DNA from: Prevotella sp. UBA2754
Lineage (GTDB): Bacteria; Bacteroidota; Bacteroidia; Bacteroidales; Bacteroidaceae
Direction of reading: 5' to 3'
NCBI GenBank assembly: GCA_002353295.1
Contig: DEJG01000008.1
Location: 160,829 to 224,828 of the forward strand
DNA length: 64,000 nucleotides
Part shown: positions 31,920-39,805 of the stretch, piece by piece
Numbering within the stretch: position 1 is the stretch's first letter
How the letters are laid out: each line of letters opens with the position of its first letter
The notes under the pieces: generated by a model
Told to the model about the DNA's origin: nothing
The model's database searches: none
The model's input: only the letters and a program-made list of their open reading frames with translations
Program-made: the position numbers and the translations under genes

Positions 31920-32073
31920 AACTGGGTGCAAAATTACGAAAATATTGAGACATATCACCATATGCTAAGAAAAACTTTTTCGAGTGCAAGGAAAATAACA
32001 ACTCTCCATCTCTGACACTCGACATCTGCCGGTTAATCATCTCAAAGTCGATGGCGATAAAGTTTCTAATCAT
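31909..32073 (-). pseudogene. possible remnant of a DnaQ-like exonuclease N-terminus
   Basis: A 54-codon frame begins MIRNFIAIDFEMINRQMSSV then RDGELL, echoing the exonuclease I motif start (FxAIDFETAN...SV...RDGE) of Bacteroidales DnaQ-type exonucleases. The second motif residue Thr is changed to Met and the stretch between SSV and RDGE seems deleted. The rest of the frame shows no similarity and runs through the rluA-family promoter. This is recognition by eye of a short motif and may be chance. Confidence 0.35.
31929..31936 (-). promoter_or_regulatory. promoter -7 element of the pseudouridine synthase gene
   Basis: Minus-strand TAATTTTG, nine bases upstream of the ATG at 31919, implying a very short leader. 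Confidence 0.6.
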
Positions 32074-32078
32074 GACCC

Positions 32079-32717
32079 TTAATATCCTAATTCTTCACCG
32101 ACAAGCACTACAACGTGCCGTCCCTTCCCTCTGCTGTTTCTAAGGAAGTGGACGTAACTACAGATGCTTTCTGGGGAGTTACAGTTATGACAAGTGCCAT
32201 CAATCCTACAGGGCGTTTTGATATCGAACCGTTGGGCGTTGATGGGGGATGCTGTGCTTCGAGCTCTGGCCAGTGCTGCCTCTACTGTCTGAGCTACCTT
32301 GTTGAGACCGATGACGAAGATGACCTTTTTAGGTCCCCACGTGATAGCAGCTACGCGATTGCCGTTACCGTCAATATTCACAATGACGCCATCTTCCGAT
32401 ATGGCGTTGGCACTTGTCAGATACACATCTGCCGTGAACGCCTTAAGATAGACAGCTTCCTTTTCTTCAGGTGTTTCTGCCATGTCACGGTCTAGTACTT
32501 CGAGTGTTCCTCTGTTTTTCAAAACCTCAGGGATACCCAAATCACGGATGGTAGCCGTTCCGCCCCATGTCACAGTACTACCGTCGGCTATGAGTTCCGA
32601 AACTTTCTTCACGGCTTCTTTGCCCATAGGGCAGTAGAAGGCTTCCATGTTGCGGCGGTTCAGATTCTTTATCATCCGCTCTGCCAGTTTTTGATTTCTT
32701 TCTTCTTGTGGTGTCAT
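32079..32717 (-). CDS. LUD-domain protein
   Basis: Protein of the LUD (formerly DUF162) family, related to lactate-utilisation proteins LutB/LutC. Typical features are the early GGTATIRDLG stretch, SANAISEDGVIVNIDGNGNR in the middle, and a C-terminal cysteine cluster CHNCNSPESIC that could bind metal. MTPQEERNQKLAERM is the usual family start and gives 212 residues; ATG 32762 and TTG 32783 would add 15 or 22 residues (including MPFYDINELIHIYDK) and cannot be excluded. No lut partner genes are near, so the role is unknown. Confidence 0.85.
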   Translation of the reverse strand: MTPQEERNQKLAERMIKNLNRRNMEAFYCPMGKEAVKKVSELIADGSTVTWGGTATIRDLGIPEVLKNRGTLEVLDRDMAETPEEKEAVYLKAFTADVYLTSANAISEDGVIVNIDGNGNRVAAITWGPKKVIFVIGLNKVAQTVEAALARARSTASPINAQRFDIKTPCRIDGTCHNCNSPESICSYVHFLRNSRGKGRHVVVLVGEELGY

Positions 32718-32833
32718 CTTGTCGTATATATGTATTAGTTCGTTTATGTCGTAAAATGGCATATCATCGGTAATAATAGGCAACCTGTGCCACTCTGTTA
32801 AGTATCAAAATAAAAAACATATAAATATATCTG

Positions 32834-32841
32834 CAAATATA
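32834..32841 (-). promoter_or_regulatory. promoter -7 element of the LUD gene
   Basis: Minus-strand TATATTTG. It lies about 30 bases from the divergent -7 element of the hydrolase gene. Confidence 0.6.
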
Positions 32842-32863
32842 GTAAAAATCGCTGAATTATAAC

Positions 32864-32871
32864 TAATTTTG
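32864..32871 (+). promoter_or_regulatory. promoter -7 element of the hydrolase-DUF1653 gene
   Basis: TAATTTTG, 21 bases before the ATG at 32893. It overlaps an upstream in-frame extension of the gene and so supports the internal start. Confidence 0.65.
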
Positions 32872-32892
32872 CACCGTATATTAGGAAAGTTT

Positions 32893-33723
32893 ATGAAGAA
32901 GATTCTATTCCTACATGGGTTCTTTGCTAGCGGACAGTGCCAGCCAGCACTGGCACTGAGAGAAGCTTTTGAAGGAAAGGCTGAGGTTATTTCGCCAGAC
33001 CTGCCTACACATCCGAAAGAGGCTTTAGCACTGATTCGTGATGTAATTGACAGCGAACGACCTGATGTTTTGGTAGGTAACAGTTGCGGCTCGTTCTATG
33101 CGCAGATAGTGGCTCCTGTCGTCGGGATTCCAGCCTTGCTAGGCAATCCACATTTCCACATGACGGAGTTTCTGTGTGCGCGGGTTGGACGGCACGAATA
33201 CAAGTCGAAGCGTTTGGATGGCAAACAGGATTTCACTATCGACGAACTGTTAATTGCAGAGTTTGCTGAAATGGAGGACCACCAGTACGATTGCTGCAAC
33301 CCCTATTATACAGATAAGGTATGGGGTATCTTCGGTGAACAGGACACATTGGCGAAATTTGAGCCGTTGTTTTTGGAACACTACAACCGTTCGTTTCATT
33401 TCCCCGGTGCACATACACCGTCGACAGAAGAAGTAAAGATATGGTATGCTCCATTAGTAGAAAAATTGATGATGGAATACCCGGTTTCAAAGGATGGATA
33501 CCGCTATTTCCGGCATTTCAAGGGCGGACTCTACCGTTATATTCATTCTGCATTCAATTCTGAGACACAGGAGCGGATGGTGGTATATCAAGCTCTCTAT
33601 GGTGACGGGCGATATTGGGTGCGACCAGAAAGAATGTTCTTTGAGACCGTGGAACGTGACGGTCTCCGGTGTGCAAGGTTCTCCGAGATTGACAAGGACT
33701 TTCACAACGTGTCAACTATCTAA
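32893..33723 (+). CDS. YqiA/YcfP-type alpha/beta hydrolase fused to DUF1653
   Basis: Residues 1-190 form a small esterase-like alpha/beta hydrolase starting MKKILFLHGFFASG. Nucleophile Ser64 is in GNSCG, and likely Asp151 (GEQDT) and His174 (GAHTPS) complete the triad. Residues 204-258 match DUF1653 (YFRHFKGGLYRYIHSA, then VVYQALYGDGRYWVRP), a domain usually found as a free protein of about 70 residues. The whole is 276 residues and cytoplasmic. The fusion hints that both modules act on one substrate, but neither natural substrate is known. Confidence 0.88.
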   Translation: MKKILFLHGFFASGQCQPALALREAFEGKAEVISPDLPTHPKEALALIRDVIDSERPDVLVGNSCGSFYAQIVAPVVGIPALLGNPHFHMTEFLCARVGRHEYKSKRLDGKQDFTIDELLIAEFAEMEDHQYDCCNPYYTDKVWGIFGEQDTLAKFEPLFLEHYNRSFHFPGAHTPSTEEVKIWYAPLVEKLMMEYPVSKDGYRYFRHFKGGLYRYIHSAFNSETQERMVVYQALYGDGRYWVRPERMFFETVERDGLRCARFSEIDKDFHNVSTI

Positions 33724-33801
33724 GACCAGAAAAGGTGACCATTGCTATCAAGAGCAACAGCCACCTCATCTAACTTGATTACAGATTGTCCACAGGATAC
33801 T

Positions 33802-34374
33802 TTATTTCTGAGCTTGGCGACCAATGGCTAGTGCTTTGATGTTGGCCTCAACGATGGCCTCGCCTTTACGGTCGAACACACGGCGGATAGCATCTTCCAA
33901 CTTCTCGTACTCAATACCCAGGGCCTTCTGAGCGGCTCCCAGCAGAATCACGTTAGCCGATCGAGGAACACCATTGTCTTTAGCTGCCTGTTCAATGTCG
34001 AGCATAATAACATTTTTCAATGCGCCAAGATCTTCCTTAATCTTTTCAATATCAGGATAATTCGGTATATTAACGAAAGGAGTACTCGAGGTAATGATCC
34101 AGCCTTCAGGAGCCAAGAATGGCAAATAGCGCAAAGCCTCCATTGGTTCCATCGAAATGATGACATCAGCGCCACCCTTTGGAATCAGGTCGCTAGCAAT
34201 TGGATTGCTCGAAATACGGAGGTTCGACTGAACGTCGCCTCCACGCTGACTCATACCATGTACTTCTGCCTGTTTGATATACAGATTCTCGTTCATGGCA
34301 GCCTCGCCGATAATGGTTGCGATAGAGAGGATACCCTGTCCTCCTACTCCGCAAAGTATAATGTCTGTTTTCAT
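33802..34374 (-). CDS. iorB: indolepyruvate oxidoreductase subunit beta
   Basis: Gamma-type subunit of 2-oxoacid:ferredoxin oxidoreductases, 190 residues. The start MKTDIILCGVGGQG is the family hallmark, and EVHGMSQRGGDVQSNLR follows near residue 45. The ATG overlaps the iorA stop in an ATGA, so the subunits are made together. With IorA it oxidatively decarboxylates aryl pyruvates to acyl-CoA during aromatic amino acid fermentation. A longer frame to 34422 lies inside iorA and is not used. Confidence 0.95.
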   Translation of the reverse strand: MKTDIILCGVGGQGILSIATIIGEAAMNENLYIKQAEVHGMSQRGGDVQSNLRISSNPIASDLIPKGGADVIISMEPMEALRYLPFLAPEGWIITSSTPFVNIPNYPDIEKIKEDLGALKNVIMLDIEQAAKDNGVPRSANVILLGAAQKALGIEYEKLEDAIRRVFDRKGEAIVEANIKALAIGRQAQK

Positions 34375-35972
34375 TTTGCTGCTTTCTTTTGTTTCAAATG
34401 TCTCTGTAATGTCTGCATACACTCACGACGTGGAATAATGACGCTCACACCATGATAATTGATTTCCTCACGGATAGTCTTCGTTATCTCGTCCATGTTC
34501 TTTGGCAGAGGAACGACCACTTTCAGATGTTCGTCGCTTAAGCCCAAACCGCGACAGATTGCTTCAAACTTATTGGTACCTGCCGAATCCTGTCCGCCCG
34601 TCATAGCCGTAGTCAGATTGTCACTGATAATCACCGTAATATCGGCATTCTCGTTGATGGCATCCAGTAAACCAGTCATACCGGAATGAGTAAAGGTTGA
34701 ATCACCGATAACAGCTACAGCAGGCCACTGACCTGCATCAGCAGCGCCCTTGGCCATGGTGATAGAAGCACCCATATCAACACATGAATGAATGGCCTTA
34801 TATGGAGGCAAGAAACCGAGAGTATAACAGCCTATATCACCAAACACACGGGCATTAGGATAGTCAAGTAATACCTGATTAAGAGCTGCATAGACGTCAC
34901 GATGGCCACAGCCCTGACACAGTGCAGGTGGGCGGGGAGCAACATCCTCACAGGGTGCATAATTTTCACCGATCTCCATACCTAATGCCTTTTTAATAAG
35001 GTCTGGATTCAACTCTCCTGTCCGAGGCAATTCACCCGTGAGACGACCTTTGATAACAGCATTGCCAGGCATCACGCCACGAACCTGATCCTCAATAAAG
35101 GGCTGCCCCTCTTCGGCAATCAATACATATTCGCAATCGTCGGTCATGCGACGTATCAGTTTCTTAGGAATAGGATACTGAGAAATCTTCAGCACAGGGA
35201 AAGGACAACCATTGGGAAAACTCTCCATCAAATAGTTGAAGGCGATACCACTGGCAATGACACCCAGTTCACGATTCTCGGCGTCTATATATTGATTATA
35301 TTTACTCTCAACGGCCATCTGCTCCAACAGAGGTTGTTGAGCCGTCACAATATCATTGCGCTTACGGGCAAAAGCGGGCAACAACACCCAACTGGAGGCT
35401 TGAGCATCGTAGTTAAGATTATTTTGCTGACGGGGAACATCGGCACACACAACTACTGCACGGCTATGAGCCATACGCGTAGTGACACGCATCAGAATGG
35501 GCAGATGCAACTGTTCCGACATGTCAAAAGCTTCTTGAATCATGTCGTAGGCTTCCTGCTGGCTGGAAGGTTCCAACGTTGGAACCATTGCGAACTTACC
35601 ATAAAAACGAGAGTCTTGCTCGTCCTGGGAAGAGTGCATTGAAGGGTCGTCAGCCACCAGAACAACAAGTCCTCCATTGGTTCCTGTCATACCTGAATTA
35701 ACAAACGGGTCTGCGCAAACATTCAGTCCGACATGTTTCATACATACTAAAGCACGCTTTCCCATATACGACATTCCTAAGGCTGCCTCCATAGCCGTCT
35801 TTTCGTTGGTCGACCAGCGACTGTGCACGCCACGTTCCTTAGCCAAAGGCGACAACTGGATGTACTCCGTAATTTCTGTGGAGGGAGTTCCCGGATAAGC
35901 ATAAACACCACTCAGACCAGCATCAAGGGCTCCCTGAGCAATAGCTTCGTCTCCCAATAAAAGTTTTTTCAT
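34371..35972 (-). CDS. iorA: indolepyruvate oxidoreductase subunit alpha
   Basis: Thiamine-diphosphate subunit of 533 residues. An N-terminal domain with GVYAYPGTPSTEI precedes the thiamine-binding half with CQGCGHRDVYAAL and GDIGCYTLGFLPPYK, then GDSTFTHSGMTGLLDAI. Classical IorA proteins are about 600 residues and end in a two-cluster ferredoxin domain; here the chain ends RRECMQTLQRHLKQKKAAK with no CxxCxxC cluster, so electrons may pass to a separate ferredoxin. It is first in the two-gene iorAB operon, reading from its own promoter. Confidence 0.95.
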   Translation of the reverse strand: MKKLLLGDEAIAQGALDAGLSGVYAYPGTPSTEITEYIQLSPLAKERGVHSRWSTNEKTAMEAALGMSYMGKRALVCMKHVGLNVCADPFVNSGMTGTNGGLVVLVADDPSMHSSQDEQDSRFYGKFAMVPTLEPSSQQEAYDMIQEAFDMSEQLHLPILMRVTTRMAHSRAVVVCADVPRQQNNLNYDAQASSWVLLPAFARKRNDIVTAQQPLLEQMAVESKYNQYIDAENRELGVIASGIAFNYLMESFPNGCPFPVLKISQYPIPKKLIRRMTDDCEYVLIAEEGQPFIEDQVRGVMPGNAVIKGRLTGELPRTGELNPDLIKKALGMEIGENYAPCEDVAPRPPALCQGCGHRDVYAALNQVLLDYPNARVFGDIGCYTLGFLPPYKAIHSCVDMGASITMAKGAADAGQWPAVAVIGDSTFTHSGMTGLLDAINENADITVIISDNLTTAMTGGQDSAGTNKFEAICRGLGLSDEHLKVVVPLPKNMDEITKTIREEINYHGVSVIIPRRECMQTLQRHLKQKKAAK

Positions 35973-36001
35973 ATCTTCGTTTGGTTTAAGTTTCTGGCTT
36001 G

Positions 36002-36009
36002 CAAAGGTA
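36002..36009 (-). promoter_or_regulatory. promoter -7 element of iorAB
   Basis: Minus-strand TACCTTTG with TTTG 19 bases upstream (plus-strand CAAA at 36029-36032). Confidence 0.75.
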
Positions 36010-36081
36010 ATGAATTTTGTTGTAAAAACAAAAAGTATTCAAATATATTCACTTTCTCTTCGCTAAATCGAAATTTTACAC

Positions 36082-36089
36082 TACCTTTG
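36082..36089 (+). promoter_or_regulatory. promoter -7 element of the ruvC transcription unit
   Basis: TACCTTTG ends eight bases before the ruvC ATG. The downstream genes to 43963 have small gaps and no other clear promoter, so this may drive the whole run. Confidence 0.65.
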
Positions 36090-36097
36090 CAGACTGT

Positions 36098-36664
36098 ATG
36101 GAGAAGGTGATTTTGGGCATCGACCCTGGAACGAACATCATGGGCTATGGCGTACTGAAAGTAAAGGACGGCAAGGCCGATATGGTGACAATGGGGGTCA
36201 TAGACCTTCGTAAGTTTGGCGATGCATATCTGAAACTGGGCCATATCTTTGAGCGAGTGACAGGAATCATTGATGCATATCTGCCCGACGAGATGGCTAT
36301 TGAGGCTCCATTCTTTGGCAAAAACGTGCAGTCAATGTTAAAACTAGGACGCGCACAGGGTACGGCAATTGCGGCAGCTATCCATCATGGGGTACCCATC
36401 CATGAATATGCGCCATTGAAGATTAAGATGGCCATAACGGGTAATGGTGCTGCCTCTAAAGAACAGGTTGCAGGCATGTTACAGCGCCTTTTGAAGTTTG
36501 ATGAAGACGCCATGGTGAAATTTATGGATGCTACAGATGCACTAGGTGCTGCCTATTGTCACTACATGCAGATGAACCGTCCGGAATCGCAGGCCCACTA
36601 CCGAGGATGGAAAGATTTCGTAAACAAAAACCAAGAAAAAGTTAGTAAAGTATGCAAAAAATAA
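36098..36664 (+). CDS. ruvC: Holliday junction resolvase RuvC
   Basis: Endonuclease that cuts Holliday junctions together with RuvAB. Catalytic acidic residues are visible at Asp9 (GIDPGT), Glu69 ([10 protein letters not shown]), Asp144 and Asp147 ([12 protein letters not shown]). The 188-residue length is typical. It overlaps the next gene by 13 bases, so the ABC ATPase is translationally coupled to it. The divergent iorA promoter shares the upstream gap. Confidence 0.97.
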   Translation: MEKVILGIDPGTNIMGYGVLKVKDGKADMVTMGVIDLRKFGDAYLKLGHIFERVTGIIDAYLPDEMAIEAPFFGKNVQSMLKLGRAQGTAIAAAIHHGVPIHEYAPLKIKMAITGNGAASKEQVAGMLQRLLKFDEDAMVKFMDATDALGAAYCHYMQMNRPESQAHYRGWKDFVNKNQEKVSKVCKK

Positions 36665-37998
36665 CAGCAGTTGTAGGACGGAATGGTAGCGGGAAGACGC
36701 TATACATCGAAAAGTTACGCAAGGATATGGCCACAGACCGACTGCGCTACATTGCCTTCAGCGACTCATACGGACCTGCTGTTGACAAAACCTACTACCT
36801 GCAACTTAGATGGAACCAACACGACATTGATCCCGAGACGCCCAATGTGGGCGAACTACTGGAGAGAGCCTATAAGATGGCAGGTGAAGATTCTGATGAA
36901 CGCCGACAATTGCAAAGCCACCTTTATGAATTATTCCACATGGAACCACTGCTCGACAAATTCATTATCACCTTGTCGAGTGGAGAACTGCGTAAATTTC
37001 AATTGACCAAGACGCTCTTTGCCAATCCGAAACTGCTCATCATGGAGAATCCGTTTATCGGACTGGATGCCGAAACGCGTGACCAGCTGAAAGAATTGCT
37101 GAAACTGTTGGTCAAGGAACAGGAGATAGACATCATACTGGTACTTTCGAAAACAGACGACATCCCAGATTCTGTTTCAGAAGTAATTGAGATTTGCGAC
37201 ACCCACGTGATGCCACCATGTACAAAAGAAGAATATGAATTCAGGCAGATGGACATCCCCAAACACGTATTATCGGAACACGAAATGGACGATATTCTCA
37301 ATCTGCCCTATAAGGACAATGACTACCAGTGCGATGAGGTTATAAACATGCGCAATGTTACCATCCGCTATGGTAATCGCACCATTCTGAAAGACCTTAA
37401 CTGGACGGTACACAATGGTGACCGTTGGGCTCTATCAGGACAGAACGGAAGCGGCAAGTCTACCCTACTCTCGCTGGCTTGTGCCGACAATCCTCAAAGC
37501 TATGCTTGCGACATCACCCTGTTTGACCATCAGCGGGGAACGGGCGAAAGTATCTGGGACATCAAGCGCCACATCGGTTATGTTTCGCCGGAGATGCACC
37601 GTTCTTATCAGCGCGACCTGCCTGCCATCAGAATTGTGGCCAGTGGGTTGAAAGATTCAGTGGGACTCTATGCCAAACCAAACGAAGAGGAATATGCTAT
37701 ATGCAAATGGTGGCTCGACATGTTTGGCATGGAGGGAAAATACAACCGTCCATTCCTGTCATTATCCAGTGGTGAACAAAGATTGGTACTGTTGGCACGG
37801 GCTTTCGTCAAAGATCCACAACTATTGATTCTCGACGAACCTTTGCACGGACTGGACCTATGGAACAGACGAAGGGTGAAGGATATCATCGAAACCTTCT
37901 GTCAGAGACGCAACAAGACGATGGTGATGGTCACTCATTATGAAGAGGAATTGCCAAACGTCATTACTCACAGGAAATATTTAACAAAACAACTATAG
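36652..37998 (+). CDS. double ABC ATPase, ModF-like
   Basis: Two ATP-binding cassettes in one 448-residue soluble chain. The first has Walker A GRNGSGKT at residues 9-16 and a signature [11 protein letters not shown]; the second has GQNGSGKS near 263-270, signature [14 protein letters not shown] and Walker [13 protein letters not shown]. Arrangement and length resemble ModF/PhrA proteins near molybdate genes in other bacteria, but no transporter or molybdate gene is present here. It overlaps ruvC, which is an unexplained pairing. The role is unknown. Confidence 0.85.
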   Translation: MQKITAVVGRNGSGKTLYIEKLRKDMATDRLRYIAFSDSYGPAVDKTYYLQLRWNQHDIDPETPNVGELLERAYKMAGEDSDERRQLQSHLYELFHMEPLLDKFIITLSSGELRKFQLTKTLFANPKLLIMENPFIGLDAETRDQLKELLKLLVKEQEIDIILVLSKTDDIPDSVSEVIEICDTHVMPPCTKEEYEFRQMDIPKHVLSEHEMDDILNLPYKDNDYQCDEVINMRNVTIRYGNRTILKDLNWTVHNGDRWALSGQNGSGKSTLLSLACADNPQSYACDITLFDHQRGTGESIWDIKRHIGYVSPEMHRSYQRDLPAIRIVASGLKDSVGLYAKPNEEEYAICKWWLDMFGMEGKYNRPFLSLSSGEQRLVLLARAFVKDPQLLILDEPLHGLDLWNRRRVKDIIETFCQRRNKTMVMVTHYEEELPNVITHRKYLTKQL

Positions 37999-38002
37999 AA
38001 CA

Positions 38003-38485
38003 ATGAAAAAGATTTTAGTAGTTCTCATGCTATTTATAGGCATGAATGCGCAGGCACAGGAAGTGTTTAACGAACTTCGTAAGACTAACAAAGCTATTGT
38101 TGAGAACAAGGAGATTCACACCACGATTCGTCATATCAGCCAGTTTAAACTGGATGCGCTCAACTATCTTGCCATTAAGATGCAGGAGGAGATGCCCGAC
38201 TCTTCTGTCAATTTCCTTGACCGCCAGGCTATGGCTATGGACAATTATGTGCAACTCTATATCAAGAAATTGGTAGCATACAATGAAATGCCTCAATCTT
38301 TGCAGCAGGAGATGACCAAGATTTTTATGGAAACAACGAAAAACAATCCCCTCTTTAAAGACAAGGACAAGGAGATGGTGCTTAACTACTATAGCAGCGG
38401 TGAAAGTCTGATTAGATTCTCACTCGACACGAATTGGGAGAAAGCGTATGACATCATCCGCAAGAAAATGGAAGCTAACAAATAA
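38003..38485 (+). CDS. small exported protein of unknown function
   Basis: 160 residues with a signal peptide at 1-19 (MNAQAQ). The mature part is helical and charged, with MQEEMPDSSVNFLDRQAMAM, and contains no cysteine or obvious catalytic motif. No family was recognised with confidence. It starts four bases after the double ABC ATPase and 24 before uxuA in a run of closely spaced genes, so it is co-expressed with them; that says little about its function. Confidence 0.8.
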   Translation: MKKILVVLMLFIGMNAQAQEVFNELRKTNKAIVENKEIHTTIRHISQFKLDALNYLAIKMQEEMPDSSVNFLDRQAMAMDNYVQLYIKKLVAYNEMPQSLQQEMTKIFMETTKNNPLFKDKDKEMVLNYYSSGESLIRFSLDTNWEKAYDIIRKKMEANK

Positions 38486-38509
38486 CACTAAATAAAAATA
38501 TCAGCTATT

Positions 38510-39763
38510 ATGGAAAGAACATGGAGATGGTTTGGCAAGAAGGATAAAATTACCCTTGCCCAACTCAGACAAATCGGCGTAGAGGGTATTGTTACAGCCC
38601 TGCATGACGTACCTCTTGGCGAGGTATGGACAAGAGAAAAAATTCGTGACCTGCGCGAATACATTGAATCGTATGGTATGCGCTGGAGCGTGGTTGAGAG
38701 TCTACCAGTAGTAGAGACTATCAAGTATGGCGGTCCTGACAGAGACCAACAGATAGAGGTTTACAAGCAATCACTTCGTAATCTCTCGGCAGAAGGTATC
38801 CATTGCATTTGCTACAACTTCATGCCCGTTCTCGACTGGGCACGTACTGACTTATTACACAACAATCCCAATGGTTCGACTAACCTCTATTTCAACTATG
38901 CCGAATTTGCTTACTTCGATATCTATATCCTGAAGCGCGAAGGAGCACGCGAGGAATGGAGCCAGTTTGAATTCCCTGCAGGCGTAGGACAAGGACGTAA
39001 TGTGCTGGCTGAATGTGATGAGCTGGCCAAGACAATGACACCAGAGAAAGACCACAAGTTAGTTGAGAACATTATTATTAAGACTCAGGGCTTCGTATCG
39101 GGTAATTTCTCAGAGAACGACAAGGCTCCTATTGAAAAGTTCCGTCAGTTCCTGAATTTATATAAAGGTATTGATAAGGCTCAACTCCGCGCCAATATGA
39201 AGTACTTCCTGGAGGCTATTATGCCCGTTTGCGAGGAGTGCGACATGAATATGTGTGTTCATCCCGACGATCCTCCCATCGAAATTCTGGGTCTGCCCCG
39301 TATCGTCCGAACAGCAGAAGATATCCAGTGGTTCCTCGATGCTGTTCCCAACAAGCACAATGGTTTGACATTCTGTGCAGGCAGTCTCTCTGCAGGTGCT
39401 TATAACAATGTAGTGGAGATGGCTAAGAAGTTTGCATCACGTACACACTTTGTACATCTGCGTTCTTGTCATATCTTCCCCAATGGTGACTTTACTGAAG
39501 CATCACATCTGGGCGGACGCGCAGATTTGATAGAGCTCTGTAGAATTTTCGAAAAGGAAAATCCACAGCTACCAATGCGTGTCGATCACGGTATGACATT
39601 TACCGATGAAAAGGGCGGTATTATGGACGAGTCAAGCCACGGACATAATGCAGGCTACACCCTGCTGGGTCGTATGTTTGCCTTGGGACAAGTGCAGGGT
39701 ATCCTCGCCACCGTTGACCGTGAATTAGGAATAGAATACAAACAACCAGGATTCTTTGATTAG
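38510..39763 (+). CDS. uxuA: mannonate dehydratase
   Basis: Dehydrates D-mannonate to 2-keto-3-deoxygluconate in glucuronate catabolism. Recognised from METRW-like MERTWRWFGKKDKI, the CYNFMPVLDWARTDL region (about 103-117), and the metal-binding CVHPDDPP, followed by CAGSLSAGAYN and HLRSCHIFPNG. The 417-residue length is slightly above E. coli UxuA (about 394), as in other Bacteroidetes. The UxuB-type gene follows after 42 bases that contain the tandem repeat at 39764-39803. Confidence 0.95.
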   Translation: MERTWRWFGKKDKITLAQLRQIGVEGIVTALHDVPLGEVWTREKIRDLREYIESYGMRWSVVESLPVVETIKYGGPDRDQQIEVYKQSLRNLSAEGIHCICYNFMPVLDWARTDLLHNNPNGSTNLYFNYAEFAYFDIYILKREGAREEWSQFEFPAGVGQGRNVLAECDELAKTMTPEKDHKLVENIIIKTQGFVSGNFSENDKAPIEKFRQFLNLYKGIDKAQLRANMKYFLEAIMPVCEECDMNMCVHPDDPPIEILGLPRIVRTAEDIQWFLDAVPNKHNGLTFCAGSLSAGAYNNVVEMAKKFASRTHFVHLRSCHIFPNGDFTEASHLGGRADLIELCRIFEKENPQLPMRVDHGMTFTDEKGGIMDESSHGHNAGYTLLGRMFALGQVQGILATVDRELGIEYKQPGFFD

Positions 39764-39803
39764 AATTGAAGGATTGAAGAATTGAAGAATTGAAGAATTG
39801 AAG
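39764..39803 (+). repeat. five tandem 8-bp units between uxuA and the reductase gene
   Basis: The unit AATTGAAG is repeated five times in a row; the second copy begins with G instead of A. The array ends two bases before the ATG, filling the whole ribosome-binding region. Confidence 0.9.
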
Positions 39804-39805
39804 TT

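Noticed and set aside
33741..33779. Inverted repeat ATCAAG/CTTGAT between the hydrolase and iorB genes
   Set aside because: Six base pairs with a 21-base loop and no T-run; not convincing as a terminator.
36652..37998. Assignment as a molybdate transporter component
   Set aside because: The double ABC layout resembles ModF, but no modABC or molybdenum cofactor gene is nearby, so the substrate was left open.
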